Assembly: GCA_041662785.1 (NCBI GenBank)
Contig: JBAZRW010000017.1
Coordinates: 1-24,773, forward strand
Length of the DNA: 24,773 bases
Direction: 5' to 3'
DNA from: Bdellovibrionales bacterium
GTDB taxonomy: Bacteria; Pseudomonadota; Alphaproteobacteria; UBA9219
Below, one piece after another: positions 7,032-15,546 of this stretch. The position numbers and the translations under genes are program-made. Below the pieces are notes generated by a model, which saw only the letters and a list, made by a program, of their open reading frames with translations, was not told the DNA's origin and did not search any database. Every line of letters begins with the position of its first letter. The first letter of the stretch is position 1.

Positions 7032-8717
7032 ATGGCCAAATGTTCAGCGCGTTTCAAAATCACGACAAGAATTTACGTCCTGATCGCCACGCTCATTGTG
7101 GGTCTGTCCGCTGTTTTGCTTATTAGTTCCACCTTGATCAAAGACGAGCTTTTCCAACAACGCAACGATCAAACGCGTCGCATCGTTGAAACGGCTCATT
7201 CCCTTGTCACCCAAATCGCCGTCGAAGCGCAAAGCAAAGGAATCCCCGTTCAAGAAGCGCAGCAAAAGGCCATCGCCCTTGTCAAAGGCCTTCGTTACGA
7301 CAAGTCAGAGTATTTTTGGATCAATGATATGGATGGGAAAATGATTATGCACCCCATCAAAACAGCTTTAGACGGAAAGGATGTTACGACCATTAAGGAT
7401 GCTGACGGCGACAATCTTTTTGTGTCCTTCATCAACATTGTAAAGAAGGACGGCATGGGGCTGCATCAATACTATTGGCCACCCGATAATACCGCCAAGC
7501 TTAAAATATCCTATGTCAAAGGCATTCCCGAATGGAATTGGTTGATCGGCAGTGGCGTGAATGTCGAAGACATCAACGCTACCGTCACAAAGGTTCAGAT
7601 TAAATTGGGGAGCGTTGTTCTGATCATCGTCTTTATCGCCTTTATCATCGCCGTATTCATTGGCAGGTCGATTACCAAGCCGCTCTTAAGCCTCAACGCC
7701 TCCATGGAAAAGTTGGCTAATGGAGATCTTGATGTTGAGATTGGACTGGAAGGTCGTTGTGATGAAATCGGCGCGATGGTTCAAACGGTTCATGTTTTTA
7801 AGGACAATGCCCAAAAAGTCGAGGCTCTTAAAACTCAATTGGATTCCGACAAGCGTCTTGTCGAGGAAAAAAACGTGGCCTTAAAAAAATTGTCCAATGA
7901 CTTCGAAACCGGCATCAGCCAAATCGTTGGACAGCTTTCCCACGCTGCTGTTGAATTGCAGGGCAATTCAAAGAACCTTCTCGAAATGTCCGACCAAACG
8001 AGCCAACAAACCTCAACCGTAGCCGCCGCGACAGAGGAAGCTTCCTCTAGCATCCAGACGGTCGCCTCGGCCTCTGAGGAACTTTCGGCCTCTATTGGTG
8101 AAATTAACCGTCAAGTAGAAACATCCAGCCGCGTCGCCGCCGAAGCTGTTGAGGAAGTCAAAAAGACGGATGCTACTGTTTCGACCCTATCCGAAGCGGC
8201 GGCCCAGATTGGCGATGTCGTCAAACTGATCCAAGATATCGCGGCACAAACCAACCTGCTGGCGCTTAATGCCACCATTGAAGCGGCCCGTGCCGGTGAA
8301 GCGGGTAAAGGCTTTGCCGTTGTGGCAAGCGAAGTTAAAAATCTGGCCAACCAAACGGGGCGTGCTACAGAAGAAATCTCTAGCAAAATTGTGACGGTGC
8401 AGACTGTGGCCAGTGAATCGGTCAAGGCCATCCGGTCTATCGGTGAAATCATTGAAAAGATCGATGAGATCACAAAAACGATTGCCGAAGCCCTATGCCA
8501 ACAAGATGCCGCAACCCGCGAAATCTCGAACAATGTTCAGCAAGCGTCGGCAGGGACCAGCGAGATTTCGAGCAGCATCGTCAGTGTGACGCATGCGGCG
8601 CAGGAATCCCGCAACGCGGCCAACGAGGTCTTTGACTCTTCTGTAGAATTGTCCAAGCAGTCTGATGGCTTAAAAAAGAACATTCAAGACTTCCTTGACA
8701 AGGTTCGCGCTAGCTAA
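7032..8717 (+). CDS. Methyl-accepting chemotaxis protein with a Cache sensor domain
   Basis: A 561-residue inner-membrane chemoreceptor. Membrane segment one is at about 14-36. A periplasmic single Cache domain follows (about 45-185) with YFWINDMDGKMIMHP and a C-terminal PEWNWLIGSGVNVEDI, typical of receptors for small organic acids. Membrane segment two is at about 192-211, then a HAMP domain ending at DEIGAMVQTVHVFKDNA. The cytoplasmic signalling coiled coil has its conserved hairpin tip around residue 402-440 (DIAAQTNLLALNATIEAARA, GFAVVASEVKNLA), which binds CheA and CheW. There is no C-terminal CheR-binding pentapeptide. AAGGAA lies 6 bases before the ATG. No chemotaxis genes are adjacent, so it is an orphan receptor gene. 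The ligand cannot be read from the sequence. Confidence 0.95.
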   Translation: MAKCSARFKITTRIYVLIATLIVGLSAVLLISSTLIKDELFQQRNDQTRRIVETAHSLVTQIAVEAQSKGIPVQEAQQKAIALVKGLRYDKSEYFWINDMDGKMIMHPIKTALDGKDVTTIKDADGDNLFVSFINIVKKDGMGLHQYYWPPDNTAKLKISYVKGIPEWNWLIGSGVNVEDINATVTKVQIKLGSVVLIIVFIAFIIAVFIGRSITKPLLSLNASMEKLANGDLDVEIGLEGRCDEIGAMVQTVHVFKDNAQKVEALKTQLDSDKRLVEEKNVALKKLSNDFETGISQIVGQLSHAAVELQGNSKNLLEMSDQTSQQTSTVAAATEEASSSIQTVASASEELSASIGEINRQVETSSRVAAEAVEEVKKTDATVSTLSEAAAQIGDVVKLIQDIAAQTNLLALNATIEAARAGEAGKGFAVVASEVKNLANQTGRATEEISSKIVTVQTVASESVKAIRSIGEIIEKIDEITKTIAEALCQQDAATREISNNVQQASAGTSEISSSIVSVTHAAQESRNAANEVFDSSVELSKQSDGLKKNIQDFLDKVRAS

Positions 8718-8783
8718 TTCAGCGCAAGGCTTCTGTAAGGGGGGGATTGTGGGGCTGGCCGGTTTAAAGGCGGCGGCGTGGTG

Positions 8784-9224
8784 CTATTCTTCCTTGCTAA
8801 TCGGCTCAACCGAAAAGCGAACATAGGTCATCCCATCGCTGTTCGCACAGCTGGCCTCGACATGCAGGCGCTCGCCAGCCCGTTCATACAGGCTAGCCGT
8901 AACTTCGCGCCAGCCCATCTGCGGAAGGCTTTGCTGATAAAAATAATAAATCTTATCGATATCAACGCGCCCTTTGGCCGTCGTTTGGGCAATGCGTTCT
9001 GGGCCAAGGATAAAAAGGACATCCTTGTCCTCGACAACCTCTAACCCCTCCATTAAAGGCAAATCCTCAATAGCTTTGGCAAAGCGCGTCTGGGGCGCTT
9101 GCTGTCCCACGTTAGAGAAACGTGCTTTCTTGACCGTGTGGACAGCCGCCTGCGCAGGGAGCACAGGAAGCATGATGCCAACGGAAAGAGCCACGGTCAC
9201 GGCAAAGAATGTTTTCTTTTTCAT
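8784..9224 (-). CDS. Small exported protein of unknown function
   Basis: A 146-residue protein with a standard Sec signal peptide (MKKKTFFAVTVALSVG to about LPAQA, residues 1-26). The mature part resembles a conserved alphaproteobacterial family of small secreted proteins: FAKAIEDLPLMEGLEV, a short strand VLFILGPERIAQTTAKG, then VDIDKIYYFYQQSLPQMGWREV. The function of the family is not known to me. It begins 9 bases after the HAD phosphatase gene and is the last gene of the heme-cluster run, so it is probably co-transcribed with it. It lies convergent to the chemoreceptor gene with 66 bases between. I see no clear terminator there. Confidence 0.8.
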   Translation of the reverse strand: MKKKTFFAVTVALSVGIMLPVLPAQAAVHTVKKARFSNVGQQAPQTRFAKAIEDLPLMEGLEVVEDKDVLFILGPERIAQTTAKGRVDIDKIYYFYQQSLPQMGWREVTASLYERAGERLHVEASCANSDGMTYVRFSVEPISKEE

Positions 9225-9233
9225 GGAAGAAGG

Positions 9234-9836
9234 CTACACAATCACGGCGTGGGTCACAAGCTTCATCATTGGCAGATCATGCGGCGCGTTGCCATAGGCC
9301 CAGCTTTCGTCAATAGGCCCAAAGGCCTGCATGGTGGCCGCGACGCGCTCAGCCTTTGTCTCACGCACACAATTGCCGTTTTTCATGCGCCCCGTTAAAA
9401 CGCCTCCCTCACTTTCCATCTCGGTGCAAAGGATGGCGTTGTGCGGAACGTCCGCCAAAAGCGCTTTTAAATAAACATCAAGGCTGCCTGACGCGATCAC
9501 GATGTAATGCCCCGCCTCAGCATGTTTTTGCAGCGCGTCCCTCGACTCCAACCAACGCGGCCAAAGGCACAAACGAGCCACGGCAGGCGCAAGGCTTTCA
9601 AGGTTGCGCCCCTTTAAAGCCTTTTCAAGCATAACCGATTTGATCAGCGTGCGCCTGTCCTTCGTCTTGCCCGTCATAAGATAAACGGTAAGCGCGGTCA
9701 TAAGGGCATAGAAACAACGGAAGGGGCCAACGGCTTCCAGCAAAAAAGGCCACAAGCTATCGCCCTTGACCAAGGTTCCATCAAAATCAAAAAAGGCAAT
9801 CACGCGAGGAAGCGGAGCAGAAGGGGAATCCGTCAT
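9234..9836 (-). CDS. HAD-superfamily phosphatase, subfamily IB
   Basis: A 200-residue cytoplasmic hydrolase of the SerB-like IB group. Motif I is FFDFDGT with nucleophile Asp17 and Asp19. Motif II is the SGS at 116-118 (YIVIASGS), motif III is likely Lys151, and motif IV is GNAPHDLPM with Asp177. A helical cap lies between motifs I and II. Proteins of this pattern dephosphorylate phosphoserine, lysophosphatidic acid or similar small phosphomonoesters; the substrate here cannot be told. Motif IV has GNAPHD where many members have GDSxxD, a known variation. Its ATG overlaps the hemY stop by one base (TAATG), so translation is coupled. The C-terminus ends soon after motif IV, a little shorter than many relatives. 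Confidence 0.88.
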   Translation of the reverse strand: MTDSPSAPLPRVIAFFDFDGTLVKGDSLWPFLLEAVGPFRCFYALMTALTVYLMTGKTKDRRTLIKSVMLEKALKGRNLESLAPAVARLCLWPRWLESRDALQKHAEAGHYIVIASGSLDVYLKALLADVPHNAILCTEMESEGGVLTGRMKNGNCVRETKAERVAATMQAFGPIDESWAYGNAPHDLPMMKLVTHAVIV

Positions 9837-11170
9837 TATAAAAACTCTAACGCTAAGGGTCTATTTTCGCTGGCCGCACGCGCTTGCCCCGCCACGCCCC
9901 ATTCAAGGCGATTAAACGCCTCGCAATGCGGGCACGTTGCCTCCCACGTTTCATGGGCCGCGCCACACGCGGTGCATTGCCACCGCGCCTCAGCCGGCGC
10001 ACTCACGGCCTTGGCCAACCATGCCGCGGCGGCCTTTTCATCATGGTTTTCTTTTTGCTCCAACCGCGCCAAAATCTGATAGGTCTGGGTCGTTGCCCGC
10101 CCCTGCCCCACCAGCGCCATCAAATGCCGACGCGCTTCGCCCCATAAATCAGCCTTCAGCGCCGCCTCGGCTACCGCGCGATGGCTTTCCACCGTCTCAC
10201 GCGTGCTGCGCGTCAAGCGCTCCACCTGCTTAAGCGCGTCCATCGGCTTTTGCGCACCCGCCGCCCACAGCGCCAAGGGGACAAGCTGACCGTTGGGATG
10301 ACGCTCCCATGCCCGTTCAAGCCCACGCAGCGCCGCGCGGGCATGACCCGCCACGATTTGCGCCTCAGCCAGAACAAGCGTCACAGGCAGCCAATCGGGC
10401 CTGAGCTTCTTGGCTTTTTCAGCCAGCTCTAACGCTTTTTTCGGCAAGGATTCCCGCAGTGCGTTCTTCGCCTCCGCCAACAGCAAGGTCGCTTGCTGCT
10501 CATCCGCTACGGCGGCGGGAAGCGCCCGTCCTTTACGCGCTTTTTCTAACGAGCCTTGCGCCGCGCGCCAATTCTCCAGCTTCGCCGCCGCCTCAAAACG
10601 AACCAGATGCAGCCACGGCACGTCCTTTTTCAGCCCTTCCAAAAGCTGCGCCTGCCGCGCGGCTTCCTCATAATCACCCGCACGAAGCGCCGCCGTGATC
10701 AGCCCGCGATACCCTAAAACAGCGGTAGCCTCATCTTTCGTCATCGCCTGAAACAGGCTGCGCGCCGTTTTGTGATCGCCCGCCAACTGCGCCGACTGTG
10801 CCAGCAAAAGCTGCGTCACCGGAAGCTCACCCAACAGCTTGCGCGCTTTGACAGCATGACGTCCCGCCGCGGTGGCTTGTCCCGCCGCCAGCGAAGCCAT
10901 GCCCTTGGACAATTCGCCCTGCCCCTCTTCCATCGCGCCGATCTTGCGCTTCAACCGCCAAAAGCGCGGACCATCCACAAGGCCACGCCACAAGCGATAC
11001 AGCAAAACCAGCATGTAGAGGATGGCCACCGCCATCACGGCCAAAACCGCTGCCGAGGTTTCGATTACCGTGTCATGCCACACGATCTGCGCCGTTCCGG
11101 GACGATCCGCCAGCCAAACGACAAGACCGATGACCAGAACCAGACGAAGAAGGAACCCTATTTTTTTCAT
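9836..11170 (-). CDS. hemY: HemY-type membrane TPR protein of the heme cluster
   Basis: The 444-residue protein matches the alphaproteobacterial HemY/TPR family, which sits downstream of the heme genes; its molecular role is unsettled, though linked to late tetrapyrrole synthesis. It is unrelated to the Bacillus protoporphyrinogen oxidase also called HemY. Two membrane segments (about 4-20 and 38-60) are followed by the conserved RLWRGLVDGPRFWRLKR and a long stretch of TPR helices (for example TQLLLAQSAQLAGDHKTA, PDWLPVTLVLAEAQIVAGHA). A C-terminal zinc ribbon, CTACGAAHETWEATCPHC, has two CxxC pairs. Its ATG overlaps the preceding stop by four bases (ATGA) and its stop overlaps the next start by one. 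Confidence 0.85.
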   Translation of the reverse strand: MKKIGFLLRLVLVIGLVVWLADRPGTAQIVWHDTVIETSAAVLAVMAVAILYMLVLLYRLWRGLVDGPRFWRLKRKIGAMEEGQGELSKGMASLAAGQATAAGRHAVKARKLLGELPVTQLLLAQSAQLAGDHKTARSLFQAMTKDEATAVLGYRGLITAALRAGDYEEAARQAQLLEGLKKDVPWLHLVRFEAAAKLENWRAAQGSLEKARKGRALPAAVADEQQATLLLAEAKNALRESLPKKALELAEKAKKLRPDWLPVTLVLAEAQIVAGHARAALRGLERAWERHPNGQLVPLALWAAGAQKPMDALKQVERLTRSTRETVESHRAVAEAALKADLWGEARRHLMALVGQGRATTQTYQILARLEQKENHDEKAAAAWLAKAVSAPAEARWQCTACGAAHETWEATCPHCEAFNRLEWGVAGQARAASENRPLALEFL

Positions 11171-12066
11171 GGTGCGGCCGTGGCGCGTTCAATCAGGCGC
11201 GTTGTCAAAGCGGTTAAAAGCGTGTCCACGTTGAGCCTAGACGCGGCGCGTTCTTTCCATTCAGCGACGACTTTTTGTGCTGCATCAGGCATCACGGCAA
11301 CTTTTTCTAAGGCGGCGGCCAGATGGCCTTGCTCAAGGTCGCGGTCAACAGCGGCAAAGGCAAGGTCATCGCCAAGCGGATTTTTCAGGGATTTGATGGA
11401 CACCACGCTTTTAAGCGTGGCGAGGAGACGATCAAGCCATGTCTGCGCCGCCTCTTGCCGAACGGCGGCTTGCGCGGACGCGGCAAGGTCACGCCACTGC
11501 GCGCGAAGCGTCACCAGCGACGGCGCACCACTCTTGGCCAAAGGCTCCAGCGCCGCCAGCGTTTCGGCCAGCTTGGCATCTTGTGAGGCCGTCTTGAGCA
11601 TAAGCTGGCGCTCTACTTCAAACGGCTGATCGGCAAGCGCCGCCCTTTGCAGTTGGATATAGGCAACAACAGAAGCCACATCGACGCTCGCCGCAGCACT
11701 GTGAGCATCGGCAAGTTGAACCGTCTTATCCAGCTTCTCCTGCATCGCCGTGAGAGCTGCCGAAAGCGTTGCCAGCGTATCTTTCATTTTTTGCAAGTCA
11801 TCTGGCACAGAAGAGGATGGCGCATGGTCTTGCGGTAGCGCGTCTAGGCTCGCCCGTTCGTCGGGCGATAAAACGGGAACGTCGGCGGGTGTGGGAAGGG
11901 TCAGGGTCATCTCTTGCTGACCCAGCCAAGAATCGGACAGGCCCCTTTGTATCAAAGCGCCCGCGCACAAAGCCACAATCACCAAAAGCGCCATTATAAC
12001 TTTTCGCGCAAAGGATGGGTCTTGAGGTGGCGTGACTGTTTTTTCTGTTTCGGGCGTTTCCGTCAT
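11167..12066 (-). CDS. Mic60/mitofilin-like inner-membrane protein
   Basis: A 299-residue protein with one N-terminal membrane anchor (KVIMALLVIVALCAGALIQRGL, about 20-41), an acidic proline-rich linker, a coiled coil (DDLQKMKDTLATLSAALTAM) and a helical C-terminal region ending in ARRxxLxxLLTALTTRLIERA-like sequence. This layout and the position between hemD and hemY match the alphaproteobacterial homologue of mitochondrial Mic60, which shapes inner-membrane folds. The start is ATG 12066: GAGG lies 6 bases upstream, whereas the ATG three bases earlier sits too close. The longer open frame upstream is antisense-free but overlaps hemD and is not needed. The gene begins 8 bases after the hemD stop and overlaps hemY by four bases. 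Confidence 0.78.
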   Translation of the reverse strand: MTETPETEKTVTPPQDPSFARKVIMALLVIVALCAGALIQRGLSDSWLGQQEMTLTLPTPADVPVLSPDERASLDALPQDHAPSSSVPDDLQKMKDTLATLSAALTAMQEKLDKTVQLADAHSAAASVDVASVVAYIQLQRAALADQPFEVERQLMLKTASQDAKLAETLAALEPLAKSGAPSLVTLRAQWRDLAASAQAAVRQEAAQTWLDRLLATLKSVVSIKSLKNPLGDDLAFAAVDRDLEQGHLAAALEKVAVMPDAAQKVVAEWKERAASRLNVDTLLTALTTRLIERATAAP

Positions 12067-12074
12067 CATAAACC

Positions 12075-12806
12075 TCAAAGGGGAACGTGCGTTGTCAGGC
12101 AGGTCACAAGATCCGTTTCCGTTGGTTGGCTTGCCGCGAGCAAAGCCTTGAAGGGAAGTGGCTTGAGTGCCTCTAGAACCGATGGGCTTAAGCCTATCGC
12201 GGTTAGGCTGGAGCAGCAAGCCTCTAGCTTGTTTTGGCGAATTAGCCTTACAAAAACACGCGCCGTGCGGGATGAATAGAAAAGCGCCACGTCCAACTTA
12301 TGATGGGATAACAGTAAGGTTAGCTCTTCCGTTAAGGTCTCCGCCGCCTCGGCTTTATAGACGGGCCAAGCCCGAACCTCTGGCCATCCGGCATGATGCA
12401 CTTTCTTGTAAAAGGCTTCTTCGCGATCATCCCCGCCTATATGCAGGACGGGTGTTTTCTTTGACTCTTGCCTTATCAAACACCGCGCCAAGTCTTCGCT
12501 GTCACATGCCGCACGGCGGATATCTGTAAAACCAAAAAGATGCGCCGCTTGCGCGGTCTTTTCCCCCACACAATAACAGGGGCGCAATAAAAGATCCTCA
12601 ACCTCTCCTTTGCGGGAGGCCAAGACGTCAAACACCACACGACTGGTTATGACGACGATGGGGGGCGTTTCAAAAGATGGACGCGGCGTTGATAAAGGTC
12701 TGATCGTCAAGAGCGGCTCATGAAAAACGCCATAGCCACGTTGTCTAAGCCTCTCCACCGATGGCGGGGCCAGAAGCAAAGGGCGCGTGAGGAGAACGAC
12801 CCGCAT
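12075..12806 (-). CDS. hemD: Uroporphyrinogen-III synthase
   Basis: HemD closes and flips ring D of hydroxymethylbilane to give uroporphyrinogen III, the branch point for heme and other tetrapyrroles. The family is poorly conserved, but the 243-residue length, the N-terminal LLTRP, PPIVVITSRVVFDVL, the linker motif AWPVYKAEA, and DVALFYSSRTARVFVRLI all fit the two-domain fold. The gene begins 8 bases after hemC ends and is followed after 8 bases by the Mic60-like gene. This position makes the assignment firmer than sequence alone. Confidence 0.88.
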   Translation of the reverse strand: MRVVLLTRPLLLAPPSVERLRQRGYGVFHEPLLTIRPLSTPRPSFETPPIVVITSRVVFDVLASRKGEVEDLLLRPCYCVGEKTAQAAHLFGFTDIRRAACDSEDLARCLIRQESKKTPVLHIGGDDREEAFYKKVHHAGWPEVRAWPVYKAEAAETLTEELTLLLSHHKLDVALFYSSRTARVFVRLIRQNKLEACCSSLTAIGLSPSVLEALKPLPFKALLAASQPTETDLVTCLTTHVPL

Positions 12807-12814
12807 AATGATTG

Positions 12815-13762
12815 CTACGATTCATCGCCAAAAAAGTCCGGCGGCACTTCTGCTTTGATGATTTGACCAAGACCTCGGCCTATTGCTTCAAAATCGGCCA
12901 CAGCGCCCTCGCTCTCACGACGGATAACGCCTGTGCCATCGGGCCGCGCCACCATCGCCTCAAGATGCAAGCGCCCCTTGTCCTTTATAGTAGCCAAAGC
13001 GGCAATCGGTACGCGACACGATCCATCCAGCACACGCAAAACAAAACGCTCGCATAGGGCGCACGTTTCGCTTGCCTCGTGGTTTGTTCGACGCGCCCAT
13101 GTGAACATTTCCTCATCGTCGGCACGCGTTTGAATGCCAAGGCAGCCTTGTGCTGCCGAAGGAAGCATGACCTTCGTCTCAAAGATAGACGCCGCGCGAT
13201 TCAAAACGCCAAGGCGCGTGAGTCCCGCTACGGCCAAGACCGTGGCATCGGCCTCATCCGCTGCCAATTTGCGAAGGCGCGTATCGACGTTGCCACGCAA
13301 AGGAACGATGATCAGGTCGGGCCGCACCGCCAACAACTGTGCACGACGACGCAAACTTGACGTGCCAATCCGCGCCCCTTTGGGCAAATCTTCAAGACGC
13401 GGCGCAATGGGGGAAAGAAGCGCATCGCGGGGGTCAGCACGCTCTAAAATTGCCGCAAAAACCAGCCCATCAGGCCCCTGAATTGAAACATCCTTCATCG
13501 AGTGAACGGCACAATCAATCATCCCGCTAAAAAGAGCCTCTTCAATCTCTTTGGTAAAAAGACCCTTTGTCCCGCCAAGCTCAAAAAAACTTTGCTCCTT
13601 ATCGCTTGGCTTCCAATCACCCGTGGTACGAATAGGAACAATCTCAATTTCACAATCTTGATGTACAGAATCTCGTGCACGCATCAGCTCTTCACGCACG
13701 ACTTGTGCCTGAATAAGAGCCAAAGGACTTCCACGCGTGCCTAGTCGAAAAATCTTTTTCAT
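12815..13762 (-). CDS. hemC: Hydroxymethylbilane synthase (porphobilinogen deaminase)
   Basis: HemC joins four porphobilinogen molecules into hydroxymethylbilane in the cytoplasm. The 315-residue protein is complete: GTRGSPLALIQAQ at the N-terminus, LFTKEIEEAL, AVHSMKDV, the substrate-binding RIGTSSLRRRAQL, LRGNVDTRLRKL and DATVLAVAGLTRLG. Cys249 in DGSCRVPIAA carries the dipyrromethane cofactor. It is the first gene of the minus-strand cluster hemC-hemD-Mic60-hemY-HAD-secreted protein, with overlaps or gaps of under 10 bases throughout, so all six probably share one transcript starting between 13763 and 13930. I see no riboswitch there and no promoter I trust. Confidence 0.96.
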   Translation of the reverse strand: MKKIFRLGTRGSPLALIQAQVVREELMRARDSVHQDCEIEIVPIRTTGDWKPSDKEQSFFELGGTKGLFTKEIEEALFSGMIDCAVHSMKDVSIQGPDGLVFAAILERADPRDALLSPIAPRLEDLPKGARIGTSSLRRRAQLLAVRPDLIIVPLRGNVDTRLRKLAADEADATVLAVAGLTRLGVLNRAASIFETKVMLPSAAQGCLGIQTRADDEEMFTWARRTNHEASETCALCERFVLRVLDGSCRVPIAALATIKDKGRLHLEAMVARPDGTGVIRRESEGAVADFEAIGRGLGQIIKAEVPPDFFGDES

Positions 13763-13924
13763 CTCGCCCTACCCAAAAACAGGAAGTTCTTACCCCTAGA
13801 GGGTAGAATCGAACCCAAAAACGGACAAAACAACCTTAACAATTTTTTTACCATAGAATCAACGAATTAGTTTCATGAAAATCGTGTATACTCTTAAATG
13901 TGCAGTGCAGAAAGCGCGATGCAC

Positions 13925-13946
13925 AAAAAAAAGACCCCTCGGGGTC
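13925..13946 (-). terminator. Rho-independent terminator
   Basis: On the minus strand GACCCC-GA-GGGGTC (13946-13933) is followed directly by eight T residues (13932-13925). This is a textbook intrinsic terminator 30 bases past the stop of the 83-residue minus-strand ORF. It also insulates hemC from upstream transcription. Confidence 0.9.
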
Positions 13947-13976
13947 AACAAATTTTTAAAAGGAGCCTTAATGATG

Positions 13977-14228
13977 TCAAACGCTGATATTCAAAAAATC
14001 TCCACGACCATCTTGAGCCTGAGCCTGTTCCTGCCCCTTTTCCCGCTCTTTTTCGCCCCCACGGCGGCGCGACTTTTGGCCCCTATCAAGCTTCTCCATT
14101 GGGGAAATAGCCCTTTGGCTAATAGGCGCAACAGCCTGCGTCAAGACTTGGGGCAAGGTATTGGTCAGCGTCTGTGGCTGCGTCACGACGTTTGATGTTG
14201 GTGGGACGGGTATCTGAGCGATCTGCAT
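13977..14228 (-). CDS. Small hypothetical protein, 83 residues
   Basis: I do not recognise the product. The N-terminal half is rich in Pro, Thr, Gln and Val (QIPVPPTSNVVTQPQTLTN), the C-terminal half is strongly charged (KSRRRGGEKEREKGQEQAQA) and ends in DFLNISV; it looks disordered and soluble. A GGGGG ribosome binding site lies 7 bases before the ATG but can pair in a small CCCC-AAA-GGGG hairpin, which may limit translation. A strong terminator follows the stop, the best argument that this strand is transcribed as a single-gene unit. An ORF on the opposite strand (13971-14195) also has a good ribosome binding site, so the choice of strand is not beyond doubt. Confidence 0.62.
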   Translation of the reverse strand: MQIAQIPVPPTSNVVTQPQTLTNTLPQVLTQAVAPISQRAISPMEKLDRGQKSRRRGGEKEREKGQEQAQAQDGRGDFLNISV

Positions 14229-14348
14229 GGGGAACCCCCTTTGGGGAGACTCAAAAGATAAGTAACCTTATCACAATATTACGCCTTCGCAATGAACATT
14301 TTCTTAACCCTTCTATGGTCTAATAAAATGGAGGAATATTTTAAATAA

Positions 14349-15527
14349 ATGACACACAATCACATCATCATACACGAGAGCGAGATGGACAGCAGTATTC
14401 ATAAGGAGTTACCCGCCCTTCTTGCTATGGCACACGACCGTAGCGAGAAAGGTCGCCTCTTGCTCGCCGACAAATTGTCCGAGATTTTTTTGAGCCCGCC
14501 AGCTTCTCTGACGCATAAAGAGGAAGTTCTTGTCACAAAGTTGATTGAGGATTTGATCCAACACGAGAACGCCAGCGTTCGTCAGGCCCTTATCAATCGG
14601 TTTGCCAAAGCCCTTCAAGCGCCACGCGAAGTGGCGGCACGCATCGCGCAAGGCCCTATTGAAATCGCGCGTGATATCTTGATGGTCAACGAGAATCTGA
14701 GCGACGACGATCTGATCATGATCACGAAAACAAAGACGAGCGATCATGCCATCGCCATCGCGTCAAGAAAGGCGATCAGTGAAGCCGTCGCGGACGCTCT
14801 TGTGACAACGGGCAGCCTTCAGATTATGTCTCTGGTCGCCAAAAATCTTGGCGCTCATCTTTCCACGCGGGCCATAGAAGTGATGATCGAAGCGGCGCGA
14901 CTGGGGGCTGTTTTACAAAAACCTATTCTCTCAAGGCCCGAGCTCACCGCCGATAACGCCATGCGTCTTTTTTGGTGGGTTGAAAAGGATCTGCGTCGCG
15001 CAACCCTAGAACGGTTCGGGTATGGTCCCGGCCGCCTTGACGCCGCCTTGGATCAAGCTGTCGAAGAAAAGTTGAAAGCCCACGTCTTCGAAAGCGGCGA
15101 CGATGAGTCCATGCTGGCCCTCGCCGATTGGCTTGAGGAAAGAGACGCGCTCACGACCAAGCTCCTGCCCCCCATGCTGCGCATGGGCCATTACAGGTTG
15201 TTCAACATTACGCTCAGCCGTTTGAACAAGCTTGACCTATCCCTTGTCGATATTATGACAGAAAAAGCGGAAAGCCGGATGCTAGTGGCCCTTTGCCGCG
15301 CTTTGTCTATCGACAAAGGGGCGTTCATCTCGATCTTCCTGATGGCTCGAGGCGGACGGCCCGACGATCAAATCGTTCACCCACGCGAACTGAGCGTCGC
15401 GATGCAAACCTTTGATCGGCTGAAGCCCGCTATGGCCGAAGCCATGGTGCAAAGCTGGCGGATCGATCCCAGCGATGTTTACAGGATCGCCGAAGCGTCT
15501 GCGGCAGCGTCCTTAGAGCAAGCCTAA
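14349..15527 (+). CDS. DUF2336 domain protein
   Basis: A 392-residue, soluble, almost all-helical protein. The central region (LIEDLIQHENASVRQALINR, PREVAARIAQGPIEIARDIL, DHAIAIASRKAISEAVADAL, LHLSTRAIEVMIEAARL-like helices) matches DUF2336, a HEAT-like repeat family largely confined to alphaproteobacteria and of unknown molecular function. The C-terminal half continues as helices without a motif I know. The chosen ATG has GGAGG 14 bases upstream, which is far; an internal ATG at 14385 (Met13) is an alternative. It is transcribed divergently from the small minus-strand gene and ends 19 bases before the convergent mrdA stop. Confidence 0.82.
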   Translation: MTHNHIIIHESEMDSSIHKELPALLAMAHDRSEKGRLLLADKLSEIFLSPPASLTHKEEVLVTKLIEDLIQHENASVRQALINRFAKALQAPREVAARIAQGPIEIARDILMVNENLSDDDLIMITKTKTSDHAIAIASRKAISEAVADALVTTGSLQIMSLVAKNLGAHLSTRAIEVMIEAARLGAVLQKPILSRPELTADNAMRLFWWVEKDLRRATLERFGYGPGRLDAALDQAVEEKLKAHVFESGDDESMLALADWLEERDALTTKLLPPMLRMGHYRLFNITLSRLNKLDLSLVDIMTEKAESRMLVALCRALSIDKGAFISIFLMARGGRPDDQIVHPRELSVAMQTFDRLKPAMAEAMVQSWRIDPSDVYRIAEASAAASLEQA

Positions 15528-15538
15528 GGGCTTTTGCT
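15517..15538. terminator. Imperfect hairpin between convergent genes
   Basis: AGCAA-GCC pairs with GGC-TT-TTGCT around TAAG, overlapping the stop codon of the DUF2336 gene and lying 9 bases from the end of mrdA. There is no T run on either strand, so it is at best a weak two-way terminator. Confidence 0.3.
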
Positions 15539-15546
15539 AAGCGCTC

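Noticed and set aside
12067..12219. Longer N-terminus for the Mic60-like protein
   Set aside because: It would overlap hemD for most of its length and has no homology; ATG 12066 has GAGG at proper distance.
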